Positions 1 to 8,929 of a stretch of DNA of 49,354 nt are shown here, in pieces (position 1 is the stretch's first letter; every line of letters begins with the position of its first letter). The position numbers were made by a program, and so were the translations under genes. The stretch comes from Candidatus Bathyarchaeota archaeon. Lineage in GTDB: Archaea; Thermoproteota; Bathyarchaeia; 40CM-2-53-6. The stretch lies in the NCBI GenBank assembly GCA_005883075.1, contig VBAX01000052.1, positions 1 to 49,354 of the forward strand. Direction: 5' to 3'. A model generated the notes under the pieces. It was not told the origin of the DNA, searched no databases, and saw only the letters and a list, made by a program, of their open reading frames with translations.

Positions 1-153
1 TGCTGCTCTGCTTATGCCTTGCAGGTCGAACGTGAAGCTGCCATGACGTAGCATGTTGTCTTGGCTCATCTTCACCCCGGCCCCTTCCAAGTTCGCGTTG
101 AGCTCGGGATAATTGGTGTAGCTGAACAGAATTGCTTTGCTTGCCATTCTCAT
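1..153 (-). CDS. ThyX-family protein, N-terminal part only (cut by window edge)
   Basis: An open frame on the minus strand starts at ATG 153 and runs off the left edge, giving about 51 residues (MRMASKAILFSYTNYPELNA...). The motif HGSFTFDLQGISRAA matches the segment of flavin-dependent thymidylate synthases that precedes the RHRxxSxxxxSxR FAD/dUMP motif (usually EHxSFTFxxxGxSRxxxxQxxRHR). In that family the enzyme methylates dUMP using methylene-tetrahydrofolate and FADH2. The start lies one base after the stop of the upstream ThyX-like gene, in another frame, so the two are probably co-translated, or they are halves of one two-domain protein split by a frameshift. The catalytic motif would lie outside the window, so activity cannot be judged. 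It was below the ORF-track cutoff. Confidence 0.6.
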   Translation of the reverse strand, partial: MRMASKAILFSYTNYPELNANLEGAGVKMSQDNMLRHGSFTFDLQGISRAA

Positions 154-154
154 C

Positions 155-613
155 CTAGCTTCTCGCTGTCGGTATTGACAATGCTGAAGCGATTATCGGG
201 GCCGCCTTGTTCAAGGTCGCGACGAGTTCTCTCGTCAACGATAAGTCGTTGGTTCCCCGCGCTAGTTCGACTAGTACGCGTAGGTTTGTTGTGATGAGCC
301 ATCGCTGTTCGTCGATCTGGCTTGTCTCGAAGAACTTGGATGATTCCATGAGGAAGAGGATCTCTTTTTCGTCAGCCTCCACCAGCCAGGTGATGCTATT
401 GTGCTCAAGGATATCGTAGTGCCCCAGCTCAAGGGCACGCTTCAACAATCCGCCTATTCGCTCGGCATCGAAGATTTTTTCCCCATCCAACACCTTGTCT
501 TGCGAGGTGTGTGTGAACAGCTCATACCCTGGGTGGGGAGAGTAGCATGATCGCATTGCGGCGGCGCATACCCTTTCGAGGTCGGGCTCGTAGCCAACAA
601 GGCGAACACGCAT
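155..613 (-). CDS. Degenerate ThyX-like protein lacking the catalytic RHR motif
   Basis: This 152-residue product matches the N-terminal fold of ThyX (RVRLVGYEPDLERVCAAAMRSCYS; ELGHYDILEHNSITWLVE) and its C-terminal helix (LITTNLRVLVELARG). Between EHNSI and LITTNLR there are only about 30 residues, where canonical ThyX has roughly 100 including RHRxxSxxxxSxR. That motif is absent, so it should not be an active thymidylate synthase by itself; the family is normally 210-250 residues. I chose ATG 613 over the TTG at 655 because the conserved region begins there. It lies directly upstream of a second ThyX-like ORF with the canonical pre-motif segment, so a non-catalytic partner or regulatory role is possible (inference). 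Confidence 0.7.
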   Translation of the reverse strand: MRVRLVGYEPDLERVCAAAMRSCYSPHPGYELFTHTSQDKVLDGEKIFDAERIGGLLKRALELGHYDILEHNSITWLVEADEKEILFLMESSKFFETSQIDEQRWLITTNLRVLVELARGTNDLSLTRELVATLNKAAPIIASALSIPTARS

Positions 614-776
614 GACGAGAAATCCTTCTCGAGAAGGGTAGATGTTCAGCTCCAATAAAAGAGCTACCGCCTCATTCTTGTAATCCGGATTCTTCTACGG
701 AGCTGAAATGTGAGTTGACGCGTGTCTTGTGACTGAATGATGGTTTTGGAGGAGACAGCATCCTTAGCTACGCGGT

Positions 777-1196
777 TTGTCTATAGCGAGAACGGACGAG
801 TCAGGAGACTGTTGTTCGGTGTCCGAAGATGAGGGATCCGACGGCGAAGCAAGACACGAACGTGAACAGGATCCTCCAGATGATGCGAGGATAGAGCCCT
901 TCCTTGACATGCGAGACCCTACCTTTCGCCGAATCCTTCGGTCCGCCACGAGCAAGTTCAACCAGATGATATGCCCCTTGATGGCATCTGTTTGCGTGCG
1001 GGACTTGTGCATGTTCTGGAACGACCACTCGAAGTCCTGCTACATCGTCGACACGTTGAAAATGAACATCTACCATACTGTCTGCCCGAAGTGCGGGTCC
1101 ACGAATATCGAATTATCAGCGAGGGAGCAGCGTTCCGGGAAGGCGAAGCTGTACCGCTGCGACACCTGCGGCAACGAATGGGGACAAGTACACTAG
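777..1196 (+). CDS. Cys-rich zinc-ribbon protein
   Basis: The 139-residue ORF opens with a TTG, but an internal ATG at about 909 (MRDPTFRR) is also possible because the preceding 44 residues are acidic and low in complexity. Two metal-binding regions are visible. The first has Cys spaced as C-x6-C-x4-C-x8-C around FWNDHSKSC. The second is a C-terminal zinc ribbon, CPKCGS ... CDTCGNEWG. The ribbon resembles the C-terminal domain of TFIIS/RpoM-like factors, but the acidic DE hairpin pair that stimulates transcript cleavage is missing, so I do not call it TFS. It probably binds nucleic acid or protein through zinc. It is a monocistronic gene between divergent neighbours. Exact function unknown. 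Confidence 0.6.
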   Translation: MSIARTDESGDCCSVSEDEGSDGEARHEREQDPPDDARIEPFLDMRDPTFRRILRSATSKFNQMICPLMASVCVRDLCMFWNDHSKSCYIVDTLKMNIYHTVCPKCGSTNIELSAREQRSGKAKLYRCDTCGNEWGQVH

Positions 1197-1424
1197 GCTA
1201 CATGTTCTTCCTTGCGGTCCTGCCTTGTTTCAGAGGCTAAAGGCGGCTTGTGAGGATCGTAGACACTTCCTCGTGAATTTGAAGCAACTGTCTGGTTAGT
1301 TCTGTATCCTTCCATAAATTTGGCAAACAGAGACCCTTCCTGTAACCATTCGCGATGATTCTGAAGTGACAGCACGCTTTGGTACTGACAATCCTTGTCC
1401 GTAAGTACCTGTTTTCCCTTCGGG

Positions 1425-3284
1425 ATGGAAGTTACCACGAGAACCACCGCTCGCCTATTCTATCTTTTCATTATTGCCAGCCTTGTTCTCATCCCAGCCC
1501 TGTCAATCAGGGTTCACGGGTCTTCACCGGCCCAGACTTCAATATTCTACTTTCACAAGCAGACATCCAAGACAATCAATGCCGTCACCACAAGCCTGTG
1601 GTCCAACACAACTAGCCTATGGTCGCCATCGACCCAGAGCGAACAGCGAGACTTGAGCGGCGGCCCTGCGGTCTTCAACTTTTACAGCCAGCCAGTAATA
1701 GCCGGAAACGTGACCGTCCAAGGCTACGTCAACTTCACACTCTATCTCCAGGCTTCGTCAAGCACTGGCGGCGGGACGGTTATCACAGCCTCGTTGGGCG
1801 AGGTTAACGTAACCGGTGCGAATGTCCTTGTGGCTAGCGCCACCCTCAACGGCCCAGTCCACACAGTCTTGCAATCCTACTTTTTGTCCTCATCCACTGG
1901 TCCATTACAAGTTCAGGCAGGGTCCATCCTGAATTTCACTATAACAGTGACCGCTCCAAGTTCTACAGCGCAGCTATTCATGTACTATGATAGCCCATCC
2001 TCACCGAGTAGCAACTCGGTAGACTTTCAGTCCAGACTAGGCTTCTCCACTAGTGCAACCTACGATTCGACGGGAGTGCAACGCAGTACCTTCAACAAGA
2101 ATGTAACATCCACAAGCCGGGAGATTATACTTCAAGCGTGGGCATTCGATGCTCTCGGACTGTACGATGTTATCTCCGTGAAAACCAATATCACCTCTCC
2201 AACAGGATCATCCTACGCAACCAACGCTCCACTAGTGCGGATCAAGGGGTCGGACACGTCGAACGCAGGAACTTGGGAATTGAACGTCACGTATTCGAAC
2301 ACCGATCCAAGCGGCGTCTACCAAGGTACCATCGTAGCGATAGACAACAGTGGAATAGTCGCGACAAGCCAGCTATCCTACTCTCTCTACGCCACATGGC
2401 TGCTGACGATTCGGGCTGTCCAGTCTGACTCGTCACAGACGCCTGTTCCCGGTGTCCAAGTAGCCGTGTTCACGTCAGGGAACCCGGTATACTTCGGCAT
2501 CTCCAATTCCACTGGATACGTCGTCCCGCTAGCGATCCTTCCGGACAATTCCACTTACACCGTTGACTCATACTGGAACGGAATACTGGTCAATCAAACG
2601 AACCTGTTCCGCCCGAGTTCGATCTACCTATCAATAGCAATTCCTCTCTACCAAGTGGACTTCAGCAAAGCCTTCACTGACGGAAACGGAAACACTCTTC
2701 CAACGGTTCCCTCGAAGTTTCACCTGGTCAACCCTGACGCGTCCTACACGGAAGCAGACCCGTCAGGAATCTACTCTCTTCCTGCAGGAACGTACACGGT
2801 GTCAGACGTGACCTGGATGGGTGTGGATGTTTCTCCTTCGACCGCGTCCTTCGACCCGAAATATGGCACCCCCACAATCAGGCTACGGATCTACGATCTT
2901 GCGGTTCAAGTCGTTGACCAGACCGGCCACGCCGTGGGAAGCTCACAGGTGATCGCGTTCCTCAACGGGCAAATACTCTCCCAAGGAACAACGGACGGCA
3001 ACGGGGCCCTTAGTATACATGACCTTCCGGTGGGTCAACTGATCGTCATCGCGAAGAGCAGTGGACAGTCGGCTTACGGCCGAACAGAGGTCACGTTGGG
3101 CTCGAATACAAGCGTCCAAGTCCAGCTACCCCTGGCCAATGGTGGATACTCAGTCGTGAGTGCGAATGCCGGATGGATTATCCTTGCAATCGTTTTGGCG
3201 GCAGGAGTATCTTCGGGAATCTTCGTTTACAAGCGTGTCTACAAGGCGAGAAAAACGGAAAACATGAAACAAACCGCCCGATAG
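1425..3284 (+). CDS. Secreted, C-terminally membrane-anchored surface protein
   Basis: From ATG 1425 the product is 619 residues; the track start (TTG 1395) adds ten residues ahead of a normal signal peptide. It begins with a hydrophobic signal segment (ARLFYLFIIASLVLIPALSI) and ends with one membrane helix (WIILAIVLAAGVSSGIFVY) followed by a basic tail, so most of the chain faces outside. The ectodomain is Ser/Thr/Asn-rich with many N-glycosylation sequons and several beta-sandwich segments. The later ones (VQVAVFTSGNPVYFG; LAVQVVDQTGHAVGSS; GNGALSIHDLPVGQL) look like carboxypeptidase-regulatory/PEGA-type modules. Likely a cell-surface adhesin or S-layer-associated protein; the ligand is unknown. 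It is convergent with the MMPL exporter, with 31 bp between the stops. Confidence 0.65.
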   Translation: MEVTTRTTARLFYLFIIASLVLIPALSIRVHGSSPAQTSIFYFHKQTSKTINAVTTSLWSNTTSLWSPSTQSEQRDLSGGPAVFNFYSQPVIAGNVTVQGYVNFTLYLQASSSTGGGTVITASLGEVNVTGANVLVASATLNGPVHTVLQSYFLSSSTGPLQVQAGSILNFTITVTAPSSTAQLFMYYDSPSSPSSNSVDFQSRLGFSTSATYDSTGVQRSTFNKNVTSTSREIILQAWAFDALGLYDVISVKTNITSPTGSSYATNAPLVRIKGSDTSNAGTWELNVTYSNTDPSGVYQGTIVAIDNSGIVATSQLSYSLYATWLLTIRAVQSDSSQTPVPGVQVAVFTSGNPVYFGISNSTGYVVPLAILPDNSTYTVDSYWNGILVNQTNLFRPSSIYLSIAIPLYQVDFSKAFTDGNGNTLPTVPSKFHLVNPDASYTEADPSGIYSLPAGTYTVSDVTWMGVDVSPSTASFDPKYGTPTIRLRIYDLAVQVVDQTGHAVGSSQVIAFLNGQILSQGTTDGNGALSIHDLPVGQLIVIAKSSGQSAYGRTEVTLGSNTSVQVQLPLANGGYSVVSANAGWIILAIVLAAGVSSGIFVYKRVYKARKTENMKQTAR

Positions 3285-3315
3285 ACTGAGATGGACTGTT
3301 CCCGACAGCTCTGGC

Positions 3316-6300
3316 CTAGATTTCTTTCGCCTCGCGGTCAAAGGTGGCCTGGGGTTGGGTCAGCAGAGGATTTCGAGCTGGGACGCGTCTAAAGATCCTT
3401 GGGGCCCACCAGTTGAGTCTCTTCATGTAGCGCATGATCGATGGGACGAGGTATATCCTGACGAGACCAGCGTCGAGCATGACGACTATGAAAATGCCCA
3501 TGCCGAGCTGCTGTAAGAGCGGAATACGAGATAGCATCATAGTAGCAAATGCTCCTGCTGTTACTAGCCCGCTCGTAGTGATTATCGGGCCGGTGTGCTC
3601 CACCGCGTTCTCGATGGCGGCGTCATCGGAGGACCCCTCTGTGAAATATTCTCTTATCCGTGTGACTAGGAAGATGTCGTAGTCGAGACCGAGCCCTATC
3701 ATTATCACTAGGAGCATGATGGGAAGCATCCAGATAATTGAAGATCCGAAGAACAGTTGCGAGATGTAGACAACGGCTGCTAGCGCCCAGGAAACGCTGA
3801 GAAGAATTGTGAAGATAAGACGGATCGGGGTCAGCACCGACCTTAAGGCGACTAAGAGGATGATGAAGACACCGACTAGGACCAGAGTTGCCATTTCAAG
3901 ATAGTCGCTAGCGCTTGATACGGAAAGGTCTGCAATTGACGCTGTTTCTCCGCCCACAAGGACCGTTGAGGTAGAAAGAAATGGGTTCTGACTCTGAAGG
4001 ATGTTAACAACACCTCTAATCTTTGAGATCGTTTCGATGGAGTTGTCGGAATATGGTTCGCTGGACAGAACTGCGAAGACTATTGCTGATTTTCCGCTCG
4101 AGCCTAGGAAAGGCTTCATGCTGTCGAACATTTGTTGCTGCTCGGCAGTGTTAAGCTTCGGGAAAGAGGAGTAGGGAATTGCTTCCCCGGAAGGATGAGT
4201 TGCTCCGTAAACCCTGGAAACGCCAGGAACGGCCAAGGTCGAATTTTCGAGAGCTGAAATGTTGCGGAGCGCTGTTACGTTGATCGTGGAACCTGAGATT
4301 AGTTGCACAGGGGTTTCGACTACTGTGAACGTCGGAGTGATGGTCCCAGCACCGAAGCCATTCGTCATCTCGATGTAGCCCTGTTTGCTTCCCAAGTCGT
4401 CGGGGATCTGGCTGATGAGGTCATGACTTGTCTTCGAATACAACACCGCACCCGTCGCCGGAAGCGACGCCGCTAAGGCGACAAGGAGCACCATCTTGGA
4501 GTGTTTCGCTGTGAACTTAGCAGCTCGATGGTAGTAGCTCTTCGACCCAGATCTCGGAGGTTTTACCCTCAATCCTCTCGGCCAGAAGAGCTTGTCTCCG
4601 AGAAGTGAAAGGGTGGCCGGGACCAGAGTCAGGCAGACTATCAGCGCAATGGATATGCCAAGCATGACCGCAAGCCCTATCGACCGTAACATGCCGAACC
4701 CTGCCACCGCGAGGCTCCCGAATGCGATCACGACAGTAGCCCCGCTTGTAGCGATGCTTTCTCCTGCCCGGACAACCGCCCGCTCTACCGAGTCATTCTT
4801 TCCTCTACCCGCTTTGCGTTCTTCCGCGTATCGACTTACTAGGAAGATGCAATAGTCCGAGCCCGCCCCGAACATTGAGACTGGAAGCAGCGTGAGAACG
4901 AGGAAATGCACGCTCGTGATGAGAGTGCCGATTACGTAGACCAGTCCAAAGGCGACTCCAACGGACAGGCCTATTGCTGAGACCGGCAGCATAGGCACGA
5001 ACAGAGAGCTGAAGAACAGGCCCACGATGATCAGTATCAGCGCGACCGTCACCGGGTCTATTCTCTCAACGTCGGCGGCAGATTGTATCTCTACATCATA
5101 GTTGAACGCTGGAGCACCTGTGACGTAAGCTGAGAGGGTTTGTCCGCTGATCTTGGCCGCTACTATCACGTCATCTCTGACTTGCTGTGTTGAGCTGCTT
5201 GGGTCACCCCCTTGAGGCTTGAAATCGATGATGACAAGCATCGTTCTGCTGTCGCGTGATATGAACTGGTCAGAGACTGCCCGGCTAGGCTGCACTGGAT
5301 AGGAATGTATGTTGCCAGCGTGAAGAAGCTGGGTCGCTAGGCTTGAAAATTCTGGCTGAGAAGATGAGGGTCCTAGGTCGTAGATTGGGCCTATGAGGTT
5401 TTGTTGGGTCGTTGTGAGATTCGCCTGGCTCTCGAACGTGCTGATTGAGAAATTGCGGACCGCTGGTAGGCTGTTCCAGTTGTTGCAGGTGGAGCAGATG
5501 GGGTACATGTTGAAGACTTGGATGGTGCTCAGAAACAATCCCTTAGTTTGAGGGTCGAAGGGTAGCGATTCGAAATAGCTGTAAGTGACGTTGTAGTATG
5601 GAGGCTGCCCTGTCATACCCGGATAACCTTTGGTGACGTTCTGGGCCCTTTGGAGGGGCGAGTAATTTGAAAGGAGTTGAAACGTGTTATAATTCTCAGC
5701 AGGGCTAAAGGTGGAGTTCCAGGACTTGTAGAACAGATTTTGGTAGTCTATGGCGACTTGGGCGTAGGTTGGTGGGATGAGTGGGGACACTATGGCCCAG
5801 CTTGTCGCGTTGGCGATACGATTGTATGCAATTACCTGACTGCCGGTAACGTTGAATCCTGCATTATTGACGATGCTGGTCCAGCTTGTTAGGTAGGTGT
5901 TGGGGATGCCGAACTCCAGGAGGTTGGCTAGGTTGGTGGCGTTCTGTATCTGGTAGAGTTGGAAGTGGGCGACGCTGGTGAACCCTAGGAGTAGCTGGTA
6001 GTAGATGTCGTAGATGGTCGTGATATTACCTATGTTGGTGAGTGTGGGGTCGTTTCTCAGGGTCCAGTTCAGCGCGAGAGTGAAATCCCTGGTTTCGTTG
6101 CCGCGAACGTCGTTGTGGCTGATTACGACGACGCCACTTGAACCCTCTTGGATGTTGAATTCGCGGTTTACTATCTGTTGGGCGATGCTGGATTCGGAGT
6201 CTTTGGAGTTGAAGGCGGTCTCGGAGTAGACTATTACTTTCTGAACTTGCAAGATGGCTGGGACGCTAACGGCCAGGGCGATTATCCAGATGGCAAGAAC

Positions 6301-6348
6301 TGCGCGGTTGTGCCTAATCGTGGCTCTTGCAAGGGTTCTGAAGAACAA
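3316..6348 (-). CDS. MMPL/RND-family membrane transporter
   Basis: The 1010-residue protein has the two-fold RND/MMPL layout: TM1, a large extracytoplasmic loop (about residues 35-420), a six-helix MMPL block, a second loop (about 630-780) and a second helix block. Both halves carry the characteristic helix motif with an acidic proton-relay residue: FGAGSDYCIFLVSRYAEE and IGLGLDYDIFLVTRIREYF. Such proteins export lipids, glycolipids or hydrophobic toxins using the proton gradient; the substrate cannot be told here. The start appears to be TTG 6348 (MFFRTLARATIRHN), with no ATG or GTG in frame upstream. A TetR-like operator lies about 80 bp upstream in the divergent gap. Confidence 0.88.
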   Translation of the reverse strand: MFFRTLARATIRHNRAVLAIWIIALAVSVPAILQVQKVIVYSETAFNSKDSESSIAQQIVNREFNIQEGSSGVVVISHNDVRGNETRDFTLALNWTLRNDPTLTNIGNITTIYDIYYQLLLGFTSVAHFQLYQIQNATNLANLLEFGIPNTYLTSWTSIVNNAGFNVTGSQVIAYNRIANATSWAIVSPLIPPTYAQVAIDYQNLFYKSWNSTFSPAENYNTFQLLSNYSPLQRAQNVTKGYPGMTGQPPYYNVTYSYFESLPFDPQTKGLFLSTIQVFNMYPICSTCNNWNSLPAVRNFSISTFESQANLTTTQQNLIGPIYDLGPSSSQPEFSSLATQLLHAGNIHSYPVQPSRAVSDQFISRDSRTMLVIIDFKPQGGDPSSSTQQVRDDVIVAAKISGQTLSAYVTGAPAFNYDVEIQSAADVERIDPVTVALILIIVGLFFSSLFVPMLPVSAIGLSVGVAFGLVYVIGTLITSVHFLVLTLLPVSMFGAGSDYCIFLVSRYAEERKAGRGKNDSVERAVVRAGESIATSGATVVIAFGSLAVAGFGMLRSIGLAVMLGISIALIVCLTLVPATLSLLGDKLFWPRGLRVKPPRSGSKSYYHRAAKFTAKHSKMVLLVALAASLPATGAVLYSKTSHDLISQIPDDLGSKQGYIEMTNGFGAGTITPTFTVVETPVQLISGSTINVTALRNISALENSTLAVPGVSRVYGATHPSGEAIPYSSFPKLNTAEQQQMFDSMKPFLGSSGKSAIVFAVLSSEPYSDNSIETISKIRGVVNILQSQNPFLSTSTVLVGGETASIADLSVSSASDYLEMATLVLVGVFIILLVALRSVLTPIRLIFTILLSVSWALAAVVYISQLFFGSSIIWMLPIMLLVIMIGLGLDYDIFLVTRIREYFTEGSSDDAAIENAVEHTGPIITTSGLVTAGAFATMMLSRIPLLQQLGMGIFIVVMLDAGLVRIYLVPSIMRYMKRLNWWAPRIFRRVPARNPLLTQPQATFDREAKEI

Positions 6349-6426
6349 GCTCTGACCTCGTTTCGCGTGAGCTTGAATCCTTGCCTCGGCGGCGATAAAG
6401 CCGTGGTGTAACCGAGAAATTGATTG

Positions 6427-6440
6427 ACCGAACGATCGGT
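6427..6440. promoter_or_regulatory. TetR-type inverted-repeat operator candidate
   Basis: ACCGAACGATCGGT is a near-perfect dyad: ACCGA/TCGGT arms plus a central CG, with only one pair mismatched. It resembles the GACCGA-N4-TCGGTC operators bound by many TetR-family repressors. It lies in the divergent gap between the MMPL exporter and the 6.5-kb gene, a usual place for a site controlling an exporter. No TetR gene is present in this window, so the regulator would act from elsewhere. Confidence 0.45.
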
Positions 6441-6514
6441 TTTCTGCTGTGGCTCATTCGGTGCTTAGACTGCCAGTTCTTCGCATTGAAGCCGAACCTT
6501 CAGTTCTTATACAA

Positions 6515-6952
6515 ATGAAGAATACCGAAACCCTAGCAAAATCGAAGGCACTGAGGAACGCGCGAAGCATGACTGATATGCTAAAGGGGAGTCAGGTCCT
6601 CCAGAAGACCTACACCTATATTGAGAACGTGACGAAGGAATCCCGCAAGGCTCTGATGGAAGATTTCAGCCAGAACCACAAAGGCATCGCGATTAACTCG
6701 GCATCTGATATTCTCCGCCAGACAGTCCTAGACTGGTTTCCTCGTCGTGATCCCATGCTGAAGCTAGTCCATGAGAAGACAAACCAGGGAAAGCCGGGAG
6801 ATGTTCGAATGGATTTTCGTGGAGAAACCAAGGCTGTACGTTTCAAAGTTCATCTCCATGCAGTTTTCGCGGTGAACGGCCAATCCCCGGATTCGCCTTC
6901 CTTTCTGAAAGAAGTCAACCTCTCAGTCGACCCTAGAGAATTCTCGATGTAG
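6515..6952 (+). CDS. Uncharacterised protein upstream of the antiporter
   Basis: I do not recognise this family. From ATG 6515 the product is about 145 residues. The track start at 6449 would lie only nine bases after the dyad operator and adds an unconvincing leader. The sequence is mixed alpha/beta and charged, with no membrane helix or signal peptide. The N-terminal half is helical (SMTDMLKGSQVLQKTYTYIE), and the C-terminal half has beta-type alternation (KAVRFKVHLHAVFAVNG). It ends 12 bp before the antiporter on the same strand, so the two are probably co-transcribed. It may be a cytoplasmic accessory or regulatory protein (inference). Confidence 0.55.
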   Translation: MKNTETLAKSKALRNARSMTDMLKGSQVLQKTYTYIENVTKESRKALMEDFSQNHKGIAINSASDILRQTVLDWFPRRDPMLKLVHEKTNQGKPGDVRMDFRGETKAVRFKVHLHAVFAVNGQSPDSPSFLKEVNLSVDPREFSM

Positions 6953-6964
6953 AGCCGAGGCTCA

Positions 6965-8230
6965 ATGAGTCTCGTCAGCACATTCACACTCTCCAGTCTA
7001 GAGCTGACCCGGTTTTTCTTCGCAATGGTCTTACTATTGTTCACGGCGCATTCTTTCGGTTTCTTGTTCTATGAGACCAAGCTTCCACGGGTGATCGGAG
7101 AGATCTTCGGCGGGCTAGTTCTCGGCCCGACCTTCCTTGGATATGTTGCTCCTGACACAGAGAACTGGGTGTTCGGGGCTTTTCCATCGGAAGGTCAGTT
7201 GATCTCTGTAATTTCCTACATCGGGCTCGTTCTTCTCATGTTCATATCAGGGTTCGAGATCCAGAGGGCCTTCTCGAAAGAAGACCGTAAGATCGCTACC
7301 TCGTTCTTGGTTGGCGCTACTTTTGTTCCATTCATTATTGGAATGGCTGTTCCCTTCGTCTACAATTTCTCGCCGTTCTCGGGGCCAAACGGAAACATGC
7401 TCTCACTCGCCATCATCGTGGGCATTGGGGTCTCGGTCACATCGATCCCGGTAATCTCGAAGATCTTCATCGACCTGAAGATCATGGACACGCGATTCGC
7501 CAAGATCGTTCTGGCGATCGCCACGGTCGAGGATGTCATCCAGTTCGGGGCCTTGGCCATCGCAACGGGGGTTGGGGCTTCGGCATCTGCATCATTTTCA
7601 TTGATCGGCTACACGGCGTTTGTGACTGTCGCGTTTTTCGGTGCAGCTCTGCTGGGTCTGCCGAGGTTGATACGCTATACGATAAGATCGAGGTTTGACG
7701 TTCTGATCAAGTTTCACCCTTCGAGGTACGCTCTCTTTCTCTGCTTTTCGATGGTAGCGTTGGCAAGCCTTCTCAACGTGAACATCGTCTTCGGTGCGTT
7801 TCTAGCTGGCATTGCGGTCGGAATGATGCCGGAAGAAGTCTTTGCTCTTGCGAAGTCGCAGGTCAAGTCGATATCGTTGGCAGTGTTCACGCCGGTTTAT
7901 TTTGCCGTCGTCGGATTGAAACTGGATCTGCTCCACTCCTTTGACATTCTCTTCTTTCTCGGGTTCCTGGTCTTCTCAACCGCGCTCAAAGGCGGAGGTG
8001 CCTTAGTGGTGGGAAGGTTGATCAAGCAGAGGAGACTACCGAGTCTCAACCTTGCAATAGCTCTAAACGCTAGAGGTGGCCCGGGCATCGTGCTCGCTAC
8101 CGTCGCCTTTGACCTCGGACTGATATCGGAAACATTCTTTGTGGCGCTCGTGCTTACCGCGATCGTTACCTCGCTGATCGCGGGATTCTGGCTGAGATAT
8201 GTGAAGAAGAAGGGCTGGCCGCTACTCTAA
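6965..8230 (+). CDS. CPA2-family cation/proton antiporter (Kef/NapA type)
   Basis: The 421-residue polytopic membrane protein has about 12 hydrophobic helices. Family features include LPRVIGEIFGGLVLGPTFLG near the N-terminus, the unwound-helix segment SVTSIPVISKIF, and the ion-binding segment VLAIATVEDVIQFGALA in the position of the DD/ND motif. The C-terminal NARGGPGIVLATVAFDLG also matches. Here the key pair is Glu-Asp rather than Asp-Asp or Asn-Asp. It has no C-terminal RCK/TrkA domain, and 421 residues is the length of the bare membrane unit. It would exchange Na+ or K+ for H+ and so regulate pH or ions. It follows the unknown gene by 12 bp. Confidence 0.85.
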   Translation: MSLVSTFTLSSLELTRFFFAMVLLLFTAHSFGFLFYETKLPRVIGEIFGGLVLGPTFLGYVAPDTENWVFGAFPSEGQLISVISYIGLVLLMFISGFEIQRAFSKEDRKIATSFLVGATFVPFIIGMAVPFVYNFSPFSGPNGNMLSLAIIVGIGVSVTSIPVISKIFIDLKIMDTRFAKIVLAIATVEDVIQFGALAIATGVGASASASFSLIGYTAFVTVAFFGAALLGLPRLIRYTIRSRFDVLIKFHPSRYALFLCFSMVALASLLNVNIVFGAFLAGIAVGMMPEEVFALAKSQVKSISLAVFTPVYFAVVGLKLDLLHSFDILFFLGFLVFSTALKGGGALVVGRLIKQRRLPSLNLAIALNARGGPGIVLATVAFDLGLISETFFVALVLTAIVTSLIAGFWLRYVKKKGWPLL

Positions 8231-8287
8231 CGTCCAACGGCTCAAGGGTGAGAGAGAGCTTCCTTTAGGGTTCACAACAACAATTTC

Positions 8288-8746
8288 TCATGTAGTGACG
8301 TTCGTTTCAAGAGGTTCTAAGTCGGGATCCCAGATGCGCCTATCTTGTTGTCGCGACCCTCTTCCTTTAAGCGACAAATATCCTGCATAGAACAACAAGG
8401 CTATCCAGCCGTAGTAGACGAGCGCGTAGGTTGAAAGAACTAGTCCAAGTTCAGCATTTCCGACGAAGTGGAGAAAAATGAAGATTGTCGCGGGGACGGC
8501 TGTCGCGCCCGTCGCAATCAAAATCACACCTCCCAGTCTTGCCCTGGAATTCGATATTATGGACCCGACGAAGGCTACACCGGGCACCAGAAAAGAGTAG
8601 TAGTGTATGGCAAGGTCCGGCCGAGAGAGGTCGCAACTAAAGAAACCCGTGCAATCATACCCCAATGTGAAAACTCCAAACAGACCAATGGTAAGAAACG
8701 CTCCCGCCGAGCCCAGAACCCCAGCTAGCATTGACCAGCCGCTCAA
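8288..8746 (-). CDS. Small membrane protein with four predicted helices
   Basis: The 152-residue protein has hydrophobic segments at about residues 5-27, 47-63, 71-92 and 103-123, then a short basic cytoplasmic tail. A conserved-looking GYDCTGFFSCDLSRPDLAIHYYSF loop with two Cys lies between the first two helices. Its layout resembles four-helix DUF998-like proteins, but I cannot assign it firmly. It is convergent with the antiporter (57 bp between stops). Function unknown. Confidence 0.6.
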   Translation of the reverse strand: MSGWSMLAGVLGSAGAFLTIGLFGVFTLGYDCTGFFSCDLSRPDLAIHYYSFLVPGVAFVGSIISNSRARLGGVILIATGATAVPATIFIFLHFVGNAELGLVLSTYALVYYGWIALLFYAGYLSLKGRGSRQQDRRIWDPDLEPLETNVTT

Positions 8747-8929
8747 GGAGCAGACACCATAGTTCAGTCGAAATCCGTGATTTAAGGGGCCAAGTCTTTC
8801 CGGGCAGTCCGCGAAGTCTTACCTCATCTCGCGTTCGAAGGCCCAACGCTCACTTCGCACAGCAATAGCCATGAGGAGACCGTGCGAAACACTCTTCAAC
8901 ATGGGTGTCCTCAATAGTGATGGGTCAAG

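Noticed and set aside
777-1196. Transcription factor S (TFS/RpoM)
   Set aside because: The zinc ribbon is similar but the DE hairpin tip and the N-terminal ribbon of TFS are missing.
1193-1447. 84-residue minus-strand ORF in the gap before the surface protein
   Set aside because: It overlaps the signal-peptide start of the surface protein and shows no family motif. Its inner part looks somewhat protein-like, so this rejection is moderate.
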